Source: a virus. Taken from it: a DNA stretch of 43,105 nucleotides. The DNA is taken from positions 1 to 43,105 of IMG/VR virus record IMGVR_UViG_3300037119_001971. One strand, written 5' to 3'. The first letter of the stretch is position 1; each line of letters begins with the position of its first letter. Both the position numbers and the translations under genes were made by a program. Of the stretch, positions 7,433 to 15,707 are shown piece after piece. Under the pieces are notes generated by a model. That model had not been told where the DNA came from and made no database searches. It saw nothing but the letters and a program-made list of their open reading frames with translations.

Positions 7433-8197
7433 CTACTCCTCGGAGTCGTCGCTGTCTTCCTCATTGACGCCACCGGGGAACAGGTTCTCCATCACCGCAT
7501 CCGTCAGCTCGTCAATGGACTTGCCCGCTACAGGGATGAAGAACCGGTCGACCGGCTTCAGGCTGTCGTCTGCTGCCTTGCCCATTGCTTCTCCTGTGCC
7601 TCCGGTGTCGATCTCTTCCTGGTCGTGCAAAGAATAGATCGCCTTCTGATTGTGCGCTATCGCATCTGCGATGGCCGCCTGGCGGGAGGACCGAGGGTGC
7701 ACCACGCTGAAGTCGACGTAGACCTGTCCGCTGTCGGTGTCGTGCCAGCCGCCGATGTGCACACCGGGCACCGACAGCATGTCCTGGTTGGACCGCAGCC
7801 ACGTGCGGATGTTGCGGGCCACCCGAGCTGGTGGCACGCCACTGGCCTTGAACACCAGGCTGCGCTCGGGCCACTTGGACACGGCGAAGCCCTCGCTGGG
7901 CTCGTCGCTCGTCACCGGGTGCACGGTGAAGCCACCGAACTCCGCAATGCGTGACGTGGCCAGATGAGCCGCCCCACCGCCCTCTGCAGACCACCGGCCC
8001 CGCTTGTCCCTCTGCTGGGACGGGTCGTACTTGTCCATCGGTGAGCCCAGCCGTCGCTGCAGTGCGTACAGCTCCCAGGCGGTTCGGTTACCGAAACGCT
8101 TGCGCAACACCCGTCGTCTGTCTGCCCGGTTGTCCGGCAACACACGTTGCTCGCCCTTATGCCCGAACCGTCCGTTGGCGTCTCGTGGCTGGTCCAT
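7433..8197 (-). CDS. Structural-type protein with QPRxxxGRF/W linker motifs
   Basis: 254 aa; ATG overlaps the upstream stop (TGATG). It begins MDQPRDANGRFGHKG and repeats the theme at KYDPSQQRDKRGRWSAEGGG (about residues 54-74). This Pro-Gln-Arg...Gly-Arg-aromatic motif also occurs twice in the 523-aa protein near the portal. The middle part looks globular (NIRTWLRSNQDMLSVPGVHIGGWHDTDSGQVYVDFSVVHP) and the end is acidic (NEEDSDDSEE). I infer a virion-associated protein; function unknown. A weak CCCCT/AGGGG hairpin (7384-7400) lies in the 68-bp gap after it. Confidence 0.75.
   Translation of the reverse strand: MDQPRDANGRFGHKGEQRVLPDNRADRRRVLRKRFGNRTAWELYALQRRLGSPMDKYDPSQQRDKRGRWSAEGGGAAHLATSRIAEFGGFTVHPVTSDEPSEGFAVSKWPERSLVFKASGVPPARVARNIRTWLRSNQDMLSVPGVHIGGWHDTDSGQVYVDFSVVHPRSSRQAAIADAIAHNQKAIYSLHDQEEIDTGGTGEAMGKAADDSLKPVDRFFIPVAGKSIDELTDAVMENLFPGGVNEEDSDDSEE
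8081..8097 (-). repeat. Family-2 17-bp palindrome, site 2
   Basis: GGTTCGGTTACCGAAAC on the plus strand, one mismatch from the family-2 consensus. It is inside the 254-aa gene, about 100 bp from its start. Confidence 0.5.
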
Positions 8198-8553
8198 CAG
8201 ATCACCTTCAAGACGCTCGGGCCGAAGACGGGCTTGTCGGTGCCGGTAGTGACCCGTGCCCAGCACAGCCAGTTGCCGGCAGTGAACGCGATGACGCCAC
8301 CGGGGCCGACCTCAACCTGGGCCAGGTAGTACTCCAGGCCGTCCTCGGGGTTGACCCACGGTGTGGTCGAGCGCCATATGGCCGGCTTCCAGTCGGTCTC
8401 GTCGGGGTCGTCGTCCAACTTGAAGGCGACCTCTACGGGCAACGTGGAGAGGTTCTGCACGCCAGACATCGGGTCCTCGGAACGGCAGGAGACCCAGATG
8501 ATCTCGTTGCTCTTCTGGGAGATCCCGGCGAGCTGGCTTGGGTAGATGGCCAT
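8197..8553 (-). CDS. Small tail-region protein, unknown
   Basis: 118 aa; ATG 8553, about 20 bp after the stop of the repeat protein. The sequence suggests a compact beta-sandwich (EIIWVSCRSEDPMSGVQNLSTLPVEVAFKLDDDP, then YYLAQVEVGPGGVIAFTAGNWLCWARVTT). Such small beta proteins often follow tail-fibre genes as fibre partners or assembly factors; here that is inferred only from position. Confidence 0.75.
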   Translation of the reverse strand: MAIYPSQLAGISQKSNEIIWVSCRSEDPMSGVQNLSTLPVEVAFKLDDDPDETDWKPAIWRSTTPWVNPEDGLEYYLAQVEVGPGGVIAFTAGNWLCWARVTTGTDKPVFGPSVLKVI

Positions 8554-8573
8554 GGCGTTCTCAGTCTTCCTCG

Positions 8574-11500
8574 TCAGCTCAGAACTAGGACGGTCCGGTG
8601 ACTGGTCAGGACGGGGGCGGACCGGTGGCTGTGCAGGGTGCCGCCGGTGCTGTGTTGGGCGTAGAGCAGCGACGTCGAGTGGGTGGCGTGCAGGACGCCA
8701 CCGACCTGGCGCAAGGCGTAGAGCACCGGCCCCATGGAGGGGTTCAGGTAGTAGACGAGGACCAGCGGTGCGTGGACGGCGCCATTTGCCTGGACGGCTG
8801 TGGGGGTGGCTGTCCCGCCGTAGCGCACTGCTGGTGTCTGGACAGCGCCGTCTGCGTTGACCGTCTGGGGCGTGATGGCCCGGGAGACGGAGATGACCGG
8901 TGCCCGCACCAGTGCCAGCGCTGCGATGACCGCAGGGGCACCGACCGCACCTCCGGCAAAGCTGGGCAGGTTGACGGTGGCCTGGCCCACGATGACCGTG
9001 GGGGCCGCTACCGACGTTGCGGCGAAGGAGGCAGCCCCCACGGTTGCCACTGCCGTGACAGCAACGGGAGCGACGATAACAGCGCTGGTGATGTTTGGGG
9101 TCCCAATGTTGCCGAACGCCGCAACTGCAGACGGCGTGACCACCGCTGTGGCCCGCAAGACAGGGGCCTGCACCACAGCCGTTGCAGATACCGCAACAGG
9201 GAAGGCGACAGCAGGCTCGGAAACCAGCAGCGTGGGAGCACATACTGCGCCGGCTGCGTTGACGGGGGCGGGGACCAGGTTGATGGCCAGCAGCAGCGCC
9301 GGTGTCTGCACAGCGCCGGCTGCGGCCACCACGACGGGGGCGACAGTCGCTCCTGCTCCAGTCAGAACGGACGGTGCAAGGACGTTCCCGACACTGCTGA
9401 CCGTGGCAGGGATGACGACTGCCGCCGCACTGATCGTAGGCCCACGCACCGCACCGGAGCCGCTGACTGGAGCGGGTGTGGTGGCGACCTGGACTGTAGG
9501 CGCTTGGACGACGCCCACTGCGACGACAGCCGTCGGGGTCACCTTAGCGGTGGTGACCACCACAGGAGATTCCACGGTGCCTGTTGCGGCGACCGTGGTG
9601 GGCAGGGCGACCGCTCCCCCGGCAAAGGACGGCAGTCGCACCTGCCCGACGCCAACGATAACGCTGGGGGCGACAGTGGCAGAAGTGGTTAGGACGTAAC
9701 CGGGCTCGATGTAGGCGGTGACGTTGATCGTGGCCGGTAGCGCTGTGGCCGATGCGGAAACCGAAACGACGGGAGCCTGCACCAGACCGACAGCGGCGAC
9801 CATGGCCGGCAGGGCGACAGCTCCACCGGCGAACAGTGGCAGGTTGACCGTGCCCAGGGCGACGACAGCGCTGGGGGTGACAGCCGCAGTCGAGCTGACA
9901 GTTGGCGCCCCAACCGAGCCCAGGCCCGTTACTGGTCCGGGGAGGACAGTCAGGAGGACGGTCGGGGCGCCAACAGTGCCGACGGCGACCACGGCGGACG
10001 GGAGTGACCGGATGACCGTCGTCGGCACCCCGACATTACCAAGGCCCACCACGGCGCTGGGGAGTGCCTTGGCGGCGATGCCGGGGACCGGCACGGTACC
10101 AGTGGCCCCCACGACAGCAGGCGTGGCTCCCGCCGTCGTGGAGACCGCCGGCAACGGTACCGAGGCCACGGCGGGGACCACCGCAGGTACGCCGACTGCA
10201 CCCCCAGCGAAGCTGGGTAGCCCGACCGAGCCCTGAGCGGCGACGACCGCTGGCGTGATGGTCTGGCCACTCCCAGCGATCACCACAGGGGCCTGTACGG
10301 CCGCCAGAGCCCCGACAGGCACTGGGACCGGGGTCAGGAGGGTGGAGGGGCTTAGAACGGCTCCTGGGGCCGTTACAGGGGACGCCAGGACCAGGGCTGT
10401 GGCTGCCAGGGCGGGGGCGGGGACCGCACCAGGGGCGCTAACGGTGCTCGGGGTGACGTTGGCCGGGGCCAGGAAGCTCGGGGCTCGCACGAGGCCCACG
10501 GCGGCCACCGGGCTGGGGGCGGCCTGGGCGCCGGTGAGCAGTGCCGGCGCAGGGACCGCAGCGGGCGCTACAAGGGCGCTGGGGGCCACGACAGCCGTGG
10601 CAAACACCACAGGGGCCTGGACGGCCCCCGGGGCGCTCACAGTGGCAGGGAGGGCCTTCTCAGCGATCCCGGGGGCCGGCACCGCACCGGTACCCACGAC
10701 GGCGGCCGGTGACACATTGGCCGGGGCCAGGAACGTGGGGGCTCGGACAGCACCGGTGGCGGCCACCGCAGAGGGGGTGACGAACGCTGGCGCCAGGAAC
10801 GTGGGCGCCCCGACAGTGCCGACCCCGGTGACCACCGTGGGGATGACGTTGGCAGGGGCGAGGAACGTCGGGGCTCGTACGGCGCCCACTGCAGTGACGA
10901 CCGCTGGGGCGACCGTGAGAGGCGCCAGGAGGGCCGGTGCCCGTACCTGGCCCACGCCGGTGACAACAGACGGGGCAGCGCCTGAGGGGAAGCTGGGGAG
11001 CCCGACGGCGCCGATGCCGGTGACGGTGGTGGCGGGGATGACCCCGACGGACAACTTCCAGCGGCGGGCCGGTCCCGAGGCCCAGTTGCGGGTCGGGGTA
11101 GGCGAGGCCGCCCAGTGCCTCGTGCGGGTGTAGAGCTGGCCGACGTCGACCGCCGGTGCCCGTACTGCACCAGTTGCGGAAACCGCAACGGCGGTGACGA
11201 CAGCGGTTGCCTTGGGGGTGGGGGCCTGGACAGTACCGGTGGCGGCGACAGCGGCGGGTGCTGCAGTGGCTGCCCCGCCGCCGGCCGGTGGGACGTTGAC
11301 GTTGTCGAAGACGATCGAGCCCGTGCCGCCGGTGGCGGTAGCGGTGACGTCGAAGTAGGGGTCGATGGTGTTGTACCAAGTACCCGACACCGTGCGGGTT
11401 ACGCCAAAGGGGTTCGACCACGTCGTGCCGTCCGGTGACGTCTCGTACGTCATCGTCGTGCCGGAAACCGAAACACGCCACCAGCGGTGGTTAGTGGCGT

Positions 11501-12848
11501 TGTAGGGGATCGCCGTACCGGCGTAGTCGTTCGATGTCCCGCCCTGGCGGAAGTAGAACATCATGTTGCCGTTGGCGATGCCCATCTCGGTGTTGTTGGC
11601 CGAGTTCTGCCAGAGCATCAGGAGGCCCTTGTGGGTGCCTCCGCTCATCGTGTAGGACGGCACCTCTACGTAGACGGAGCTGGCCGCCATGTCGAGCCCG
11701 GCGGTGAGCCGGCCGAACCACCACTCGCCTCCTGCGGTGGTGGGCGTGTCCATCGTGAGCTTGCCGCTGCCCCACGTCCAACCGCTGCCGCCCACGTCGG
11801 TGTACCAGGCATCCTTGGTGCCAGCGGCGAAGTCCTCTCGCCAGGTGTCGATCTTGGCGCCGCTCGATGGGTAGTTCGGCACCGTCCCACCGGGGACGAC
11901 GGCGGTAGGTGCTTGGACTGTTGCGGTTGCCGCAACGGCCGTAGGGGCGACGATGGTGCCAGCGACAGCAGTGGGAGCAGGGACAGCACCGACACCGGCA
12001 ACGGCAGACGGCTGGACCTTGGCGGCGATACCAGGGGCCGGCACAGCGCCAGTGGCAGCGATGGCCGTGGGATGGGTGAGGGGAAGGTTGGGGATGGGGA
12101 CCAGTGCGGTGGCCGACACCGCAGACGGCAGCGGCGAGATCGCCTTGACCGGTGCCTGGACAGCGCCTGGTGCGTTGACGACGGCAGGCGTGCCGGGTCC
12201 GGCGCTGATGGCGACGGCGGCCAGCTCCAGGGCGACACAGCCCCACGCAGCGCCGGTGGCCCCTGTCATCGTCGGTGCCGTCACGAACGACGACGTGCTG
12301 CGGGACATGCCGAAGCTGTGGGCGGGGCTGTTGGCGGCGAACTCACCGAGCAGCGTCATGGAAGCCCCGGCGGCCACTGCCTGGTTCACGAGGTGACCGG
12401 CGGCCATGACGGTGCGGGAGTCAGTGTTGACCGCCGAGCCCAGAGTGGTGGCGGTGAAGGTCGTGCCGGTGCCGATGGCCACGGCCGACGTCTGGGGCAC
12501 CGGTGTGGTGAGGTGCTGCCCGGACACCTTGGTGACGCCCCAGTGCATCTGCTGCACCGAGCCGCTCTGCGTGATGGTCAGCGTGCCGCTGAAGCCACCA
12601 GCGCCGGCCTTGGCCGAGTGCAGCGAGATGGTGTCGCTGACGGTGTCGTAGGAGCCCTCGACGTGCTTGGTGAACGTGAGCCCCGAGCCGGTGACGAGAG
12701 AAGTACGGCCCGACGAGCCGTTGACGCAGGTGACCCCGACCAGGATCAGCTCGTCCGCTGCCACCGTGACCGTGGCCGTCGTGATCGGCGTGGTGAGTGC
12801 AGCAGGGTCGGCCGACGTGAACAGTTGGGTGAAGGTCGCTGCGGCCAC
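8574..12848 (-). CDS. Giant Ala/Val-rich repeat protein, probable minor tail or fibre protein
   Basis: 1424 aa from a GTG eight bases after the spike gene's stop. Residues 1 to about 215 form a non-repetitive beta-rich head (TATVTVAADELILVGVTC). Then come roughly 40 copies of a unit of about 20 residues with consensus P-x-x-V-x-A-x-G-x-V-x-A-P. One globular domain of about 190 residues interrupts the array (IDTWREDFAAGTKDAWYTDVGG to GSIVFDNVNVPP), rich in Trp/Tyr and resembling a concanavalin/LamG-like jelly roll. The C-terminus is His/Ser-rich (LHATHSTSLLYAQHSTGGTLHSHRS). Similar A/V/P repeats occur in actinophage minor tail proteins. I infer an extended fibre with one carbohydrate-binding domain. 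It contains five family-2 palindromes and one family-1 site. Confidence 0.85.
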   Translation of the reverse strand: MAAATFTQLFTSADPAALTTPITTATVTVAADELILVGVTCVNGSSGRTSLVTGSGLTFTKHVEGSYDTVSDTISLHSAKAGAGGFSGTLTITQSGSVQQMHWGVTKVSGQHLTTPVPQTSAVAIGTGTTFTATTLGSAVNTDSRTVMAAGHLVNQAVAAGASMTLLGEFAANSPAHSFGMSRSTSSFVTAPTMTGATGAAWGCVALELAAVAISAGPGTPAVVNAPGAVQAPVKAISPLPSAVSATALVPIPNLPLTHPTAIAATGAVPAPGIAAKVQPSAVAGVGAVPAPTAVAGTIVAPTAVAATATVQAPTAVVPGGTVPNYPSSGAKIDTWREDFAAGTKDAWYTDVGGSGWTWGSGKLTMDTPTTAGGEWWFGRLTAGLDMAASSVYVEVPSYTMSGGTHKGLLMLWQNSANNTEMGIANGNMMFYFRQGGTSNDYAGTAIPYNATNHRWWRVSVSGTTMTYETSPDGTTWSNPFGVTRTVSGTWYNTIDPYFDVTATATGGTGSIVFDNVNVPPAGGGAATAAPAAVAATGTVQAPTPKATAVVTAVAVSATGAVRAPAVDVGQLYTRTRHWAASPTPTRNWASGPARRWKLSVGVIPATTVTGIGAVGLPSFPSGAAPSVVTGVGQVRAPALLAPLTVAPAVVTAVGAVRAPTFLAPANVIPTVVTGVGTVGAPTFLAPAFVTPSAVAATGAVRAPTFLAPANVSPAAVVGTGAVPAPGIAEKALPATVSAPGAVQAPVVFATAVVAPSALVAPAAVPAPALLTGAQAAPSPVAAVGLVRAPSFLAPANVTPSTVSAPGAVPAPALAATALVLASPVTAPGAVLSPSTLLTPVPVPVGALAAVQAPVVIAGSGQTITPAVVAAQGSVGLPSFAGGAVGVPAVVPAVASVPLPAVSTTAGATPAVVGATGTVPVPGIAAKALPSAVVGLGNVGVPTTVIRSLPSAVVAVGTVGAPTVLLTVLPGPVTGLGSVGAPTVSSTAAVTPSAVVALGTVNLPLFAGGAVALPAMVAAVGLVQAPVVSVSASATALPATINVTAYIEPGYVLTTSATVAPSVIVGVGQVRLPSFAGGAVALPTTVAATGTVESPVVVTTAKVTPTAVVAVGVVQAPTVQVATTPAPVSGSGAVRGPTISAAAVVIPATVSSVGNVLAPSVLTGAGATVAPVVVAAAGAVQTPALLLAINLVPAPVNAAGAVCAPTLLVSEPAVAFPVAVSATAVVQAPVLRATAVVTPSAVAAFGNIGTPNITSAVIVAPVAVTAVATVGAASFAATSVAAPTVIVGQATVNLPSFAGGAVGAPAVIAALALVRAPVISVSRAITPQTVNADGAVQTPAVRYGGTATPTAVQANGAVHAPLVLVYYLNPSMGPVLYALRQVGGVLHATHSTSLLYAQHSTGGTLHSHRSAPVLTSHRTVLVLS
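9094..9107. repeat. Family-1 palindrome, site 3 (one mismatch)
   Basis: TTTGGG-GT-CCCAAT, last base mismatched. It lies inside the repeat-protein gene, where it encodes part of NIGTPNIT, and abuts an imperfect family-2-like sequence at 9108-9125. Confidence 0.65.
9181..9197 (-). repeat. Family-2 17-bp palindrome, site 3
   Basis: GTTGCAGATACCGCAAC on the plus strand, one mismatch from consensus, inside the repeat-protein gene (VAVSATA codons). Confidence 0.5.
9751..9767 (-). repeat. Family-2 17-bp palindrome, site 4
   Basis: GATGCGGAAACCGAAAC on the plus strand, one mismatch from consensus, inside the repeat-protein gene. Confidence 0.5.
11173..11189 (-). repeat. Family-2 17-bp palindrome, site 5 (perfect)
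   Basis: GTTGCGG-AAA-CCGCAAC, perfect seven-base arms, inside the repeat-protein gene. Confidence 0.6.
11458..11474 (-). repeat. Family-2 17-bp palindrome, site 6
   Basis: GTGCCGGAAACCGAAAC on the plus strand, one mismatch from consensus. It is in the globular inserted domain, not the Ala/Val repeats, so protein repetition does not explain it. Confidence 0.55.
11920..11936 (-). repeat. Family-2 17-bp palindrome, site 7 (perfect)
   Basis: GTTGCGG-TTG-CCGCAAC, perfect seven-base arms, inside the repeat-protein gene. Confidence 0.6.
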
Positions 12849-12855
12849 GGTCGGC

Positions 12856-14319
12856 TCAGAGGTTCACGACAGAAGCGGTCTGGACGAAGTTGGTGCCGTT
12901 GTAGATGAACTCGATGCTGTTGATCTTGTTGGCGCTGGTGTTGGGCGTCCAGTTGGTCTTGTACTGGCTGTTGAACGTCGTGGTGCGCCCGCCGGTGGCG
13001 TCCTGGGTGAAGATGAAGCGGATCTCCATGCCCTGGAGGGGCTCGGCCACGGCGTTGACGGTGACGTTGCCGGCGCCGAAGGTCATGGCGATGGTGCCGC
13101 CCTTGTAGGGGTCTGGCGTGATGGCGCTGGCGTAGGTGACGGTCTGCCAGGCGTCCCGGTAGTTGTTGTCGAAGGTGGCCCGGCAGTCCTGGGCGCCCGT
13201 CGAGCGGCGCCAGTGGCCGACGATGTGGCCTTCGCTGTGCAGCTCGAAGTCGCAGCCGATGCCAAGGTTGCGGGTCCACAGGCCGTAGCGGAAGTTCACG
13301 CCGAAGTCGGCCGACAGGTGGGTGCAGCCCCGCAGGATCACATGGTTCGGCAGGTTCGATGCGCCGTCGTCTTCGATCCAGAAGGCGGACCGTTCGTTGT
13401 CGGTGCCGTTGGCGCAGCGGTAGACCTGGCAGCCGTCGAGCGTGATGTGGGAGCTGCTGGTGACGGTGAAGCCTTGCATGGACGTGTCCTCGGCCTGGCA
13501 GTTCACCAAGCCGATGGCCTTGGAGTAGCCGACCTTGAAACCGCAGGGGCCGCCGAAGGCCTTGCAGCCCCGCACGTAGGCACTGGTGGCGGCGTACCAC
13601 TCGAAACCGTTGCCGCTGTTGTTCCCGGACACGCAGCCGTCGATGGTGCAGTCGGTCTTGAGGTAGTAGCCCTGGGCGGTGCAGTGGTAGGCGTAGCAGC
13701 CGAACAGGCGCACCGTGGTGGCGCCCCCGGCGAGGTTGAAGCCGATGCCCTGGCACTCGTCGACCAACACGTTGCGGCACATCAGGCCGCCGTCGTAGAC
13801 CGGTGGGCCGCTGCCCTCTGTCGTGCCACGACCGAAGTCGACACCGTGGCTGGCGTTGTTGGTGTCGGTCTGGTTGGTGCTGTTGCCGTAGAGGGCGATG
13901 TCCTCGATGGTGATGTAGTTGGTGTTGGCCTTGGCCTTCACCATCGGCTTGGGTGAAGCAGCGGACGCCGAGCCGTTGGCCAGGTACAGCTTGCTGTTCC
14001 AGCCCCGGCCCGCCAAGGTGCATCGTGACCCGATGTTCAGGGTGTCGTTGATGTAGCAGAGCCCTCTGGAGGGGATGACCACCCGGGTGCCGGTCCCGCC
14101 TGAGCCCAGCGCCTCGGCGTAGTCGAGCGCTGCCTGGATCGCAGACGTGTTGGCCCCGGCGGAGCCCGAGCTGTTGAACACCAGGCCGGAGACAACGATC
14201 TCGTTGTCGACCCATTCAAGAGCTTCGGTGCCATCGCCGGGGCCGGACAGCTTGACCCGTTCGACCATGCTCCGGTGGAGCGCTGCGTCCACGTCCGTCG
14301 AGAGCGGCGTGTACGCCAT
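12856..14319 (-). CDS. Tail spike with right-handed beta-helix (pectate-lyase-like) fold
   Basis: 487 aa with a near-ideal Shine-Dalgarno (AGGAGGAACC before ATG 14319). The N-terminus carries NTSAIQAALDYAEALG, a typical cap of phage pectin-lyase-fold spikes. About 250 residues follow in short turns with regular Gly/Asn/Cys spacing (VLVDECQGIGFNLAGGATTVRLFGCYAYHCTAQGYYLKTDCTIDGCVSG). The C-terminal 100 residues look like a beta-sandwich trimerisation or binding domain (GGTIAMTFGAGNVTVNAVAEPLQGMEIRFIF). Such spikes bind and sometimes cut host surface polysaccharide. I cannot identify catalytic residues, so depolymerase activity is uncertain. Confidence 0.85.
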   Translation of the reverse strand: MAYTPLSTDVDAALHRSMVERVKLSGPGDGTEALEWVDNEIVVSGLVFNSSGSAGANTSAIQAALDYAEALGSGGTGTRVVIPSRGLCYINDTLNIGSRCTLAGRGWNSKLYLANGSASAASPKPMVKAKANTNYITIEDIALYGNSTNQTDTNNASHGVDFGRGTTEGSGPPVYDGGLMCRNVLVDECQGIGFNLAGGATTVRLFGCYAYHCTAQGYYLKTDCTIDGCVSGNNSGNGFEWYAATSAYVRGCKAFGGPCGFKVGYSKAIGLVNCQAEDTSMQGFTVTSSSHITLDGCQVYRCANGTDNERSAFWIEDDGASNLPNHVILRGCTHLSADFGVNFRYGLWTRNLGIGCDFELHSEGHIVGHWRRSTGAQDCRATFDNNYRDAWQTVTYASAITPDPYKGGTIAMTFGAGNVTVNAVAEPLQGMEIRFIFTQDATGGRTTTFNSQYKTNWTPNTSANKINSIEFIYNGTNFVQTASVVNL

Positions 14320-14336
14320 GGTTCCTCCTGGCTAGG

Positions 14337-14786
14337 TCACGGGAAGTCGAGCGTCCAGATGCCGGCAACGGCCCACTGGATGGTGAACACGCCAGAGGTC
14401 ACGGAGTAGTCGGCACCGAACGTGATGCCGGCGATGCCGGGTTTGGCCACCGGAGAGGCGATGGTGTCGTCGTAGAGCAGGCCGCCACGGATGTTGGAGA
14501 TGGTCTGGGAGCCCCAGGCCGTGTCCGCAGCGTCGAAGGTGAGCACCGAGCCCGACTGCACCGTGGTGGTGGGCGACGTGAGCGCAACACCACCGGAGGG
14601 CGTGCCGACCTCGTTGGCGTTCCACGGGGCGGCGGCGTAGGCGGTGTTGGTGTCGTAGTTCGGCGTGGTCATCGAGTTGGTGAACAGCGCCACCTTGAGG
14701 GAGTCGGCCAGCACGTCGACTGCGGTGTCATTGCCGAAGATGTCCCTGAAGGTCAGGTAGAACAGGCCCGATGCGGTGAGGGTCAT
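14337..14786 (-). CDS. Small tail-tip protein with KVALFTNSMTTPNYDT motif
   Basis: 149 aa; the ATG overlaps the upstream stop (ATGA). It starts FYLTFRDIFGNDTAVDVLADSLKVALFTNSMTTPNYDTNTAYAAAPWNANEV and then turns beta-rich and Gly/Ser-rich. I recall similar small proteins beside tail-fibre genes in actinophages. It lies directly before the spike, so a role in fibre attachment or host binding is plausible but not shown. Confidence 0.75.
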   Translation of the reverse strand: MTLTASGLFYLTFRDIFGNDTAVDVLADSLKVALFTNSMTTPNYDTNTAYAAAPWNANEVGTPSGGVALTSPTTTVQSGSVLTFDAADTAWGSQTISNIRGGLLYDDTIASPVAKPGIAGITFGADYSVTSGVFTIQWAVAGIWTLDFP

Positions 14787-15163
14787 GCCGCACCTCCGTT
14801 GTCGGAACGGGAGCTTGGCCCCGTGGCCTTGGGCGCTTCCCTGGACTTCTTGCCGGTCTCGGGGTCCTGGAAGACCTGTGGGTCCTGCTTGGGCTCGAAG
14901 CCTTCCTTGTCGTGCTCGACCTTGCCGAACTGGCGAGCGCCCTCGGCGGTGGGGTCGTTCACCGCCAACATCTCACCGACACCACGCCAGTGCGCCCGTG
15001 CGGCCCGCAGGTCCGTCGCCAACGGTGCGAGCACGCTGTCCCGGAAATCTGCGATCTCCCGTGCTGTGCCCGACAGCTTGATGTCTCGATACTGCTGGAG
15101 CACGGTGTCGTACTCGACCTCCAGCTCCTGCCCGGCCTCCGGGCTGGTCGACCAGTGCGGCAT
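14783..15163 (-). CDS. Unknown helical protein in the tail operon
   Basis: 126 aa; ATG overlaps the upstream TAA by one base. Residues about 10-70 are helical and charged (AGQELEVEYDTVLQQYRDIKLSGTAREIADFRDSVLAPLATDLRAARAHW) and the last 45 are disordered (KQDPQVFQDPETGKKSREAPKATGPSS). No family recognised. Confidence 0.75.
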   Translation of the reverse strand: MPHWSTSPEAGQELEVEYDTVLQQYRDIKLSGTAREIADFRDSVLAPLATDLRAARAHWRGVGEMLAVNDPTAEGARQFGKVEHDKEGFEPKQDPQVFQDPETGKKSREAPKATGPSSRSDNGGAA

Positions 15164-15390
15164 TAGTGCTCCTCGTCTCGAACGACGGTCACATTGGGCA
15201 TGAGGCGAAGGTCCTGGCGGGTCGACGTAGCGTCCACTCGACCGTCCGCATGCTCGGTGTGGAAGCCAACTTCTTGGCCTCTGAACGTGCCTTCATCAGC
15301 GATGACGGGGGTTGTCTTGGTCTGGCGCCCCTTGGAGACTCCGATGGAACGGATGCGCTCACGGAACTGCTCGGGGGTCTCGCCTTCCAT
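15163..15390 (-). CDS. Unknown small protein
   Basis: 75 aa starting MEGETPEQFRERIRSIGVSKGR. Basic N-terminal helix, then strands (DLRLMPNVTVVRDEEH). It sits between two other small tail-operon genes; no clear Shine-Dalgarno. No family recognised. Confidence 0.65.
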   Translation of the reverse strand: MEGETPEQFRERIRSIGVSKGRQTKTTPVIADEGTFRGQEVGFHTEHADGRVDATSTRQDLRLMPNVTVVRDEEH

Positions 15391-15413
15391 GTCTGGTCAG
15401 CGTAAGAGCGCTC

Positions 15414-15692
15414 TCACTCCACCTCGGGTCCAAGGAAGATGGCGCTGGTGATCTCTGAGTCGAACGTGGCCGTGGTGCCGTTGGGCAGTGTCTGGAGCAC
15501 GTAGCGGGGCACCTCCACGATGTTGCGCTTGATCTCGTTCTCCAATGCCTTGTCGGTGTCGTGCTTCACACCGGTCTCGTACTCGAAGACATGCGCTTGG
15601 CCGTCGGCTGTCTGCACCCGGATGGTGCGCACCACAAGGTTCTGTTCCTTCTGTGGTTGCTCGACCTGTGCTTGTTGCTGTGGCATTGTCAC
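15414..15692 (-). CDS. Unknown small protein preceded by a palindrome
   Basis: 92 aa from GTG 15692 (or ATG 15686). The GGGG of the family-1 palindrome lies seven bases before the GTG and could serve as Shine-Dalgarno. A Gln-rich N-terminus is followed by LVVRTIRVQTADGQAHVFEYETGVKHDTDKALENEIKRN and a beta-rich end. No family recognised. Confidence 0.7.
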   Translation of the reverse strand: MTMPQQQAQVEQPQKEQNLVVRTIRVQTADGQAHVFEYETGVKHDTDKALENEIKRNIVEVPRYVLQTLPNGTTATFDSEITSAIFLGPEVE

Positions 15693-15706
15693 TTTGGGAC
15701 CCCAAA
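15693..15706. repeat. Family-1 palindrome TTTGGG-AC-CCCAAA, site 4
   Basis: Perfect arms, exactly between the stop of the 185-aa gene (one base away) and the GTG of the 92-aa gene (immediately adjacent). Confidence 0.85.
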
Positions 15707-15707
15707 C

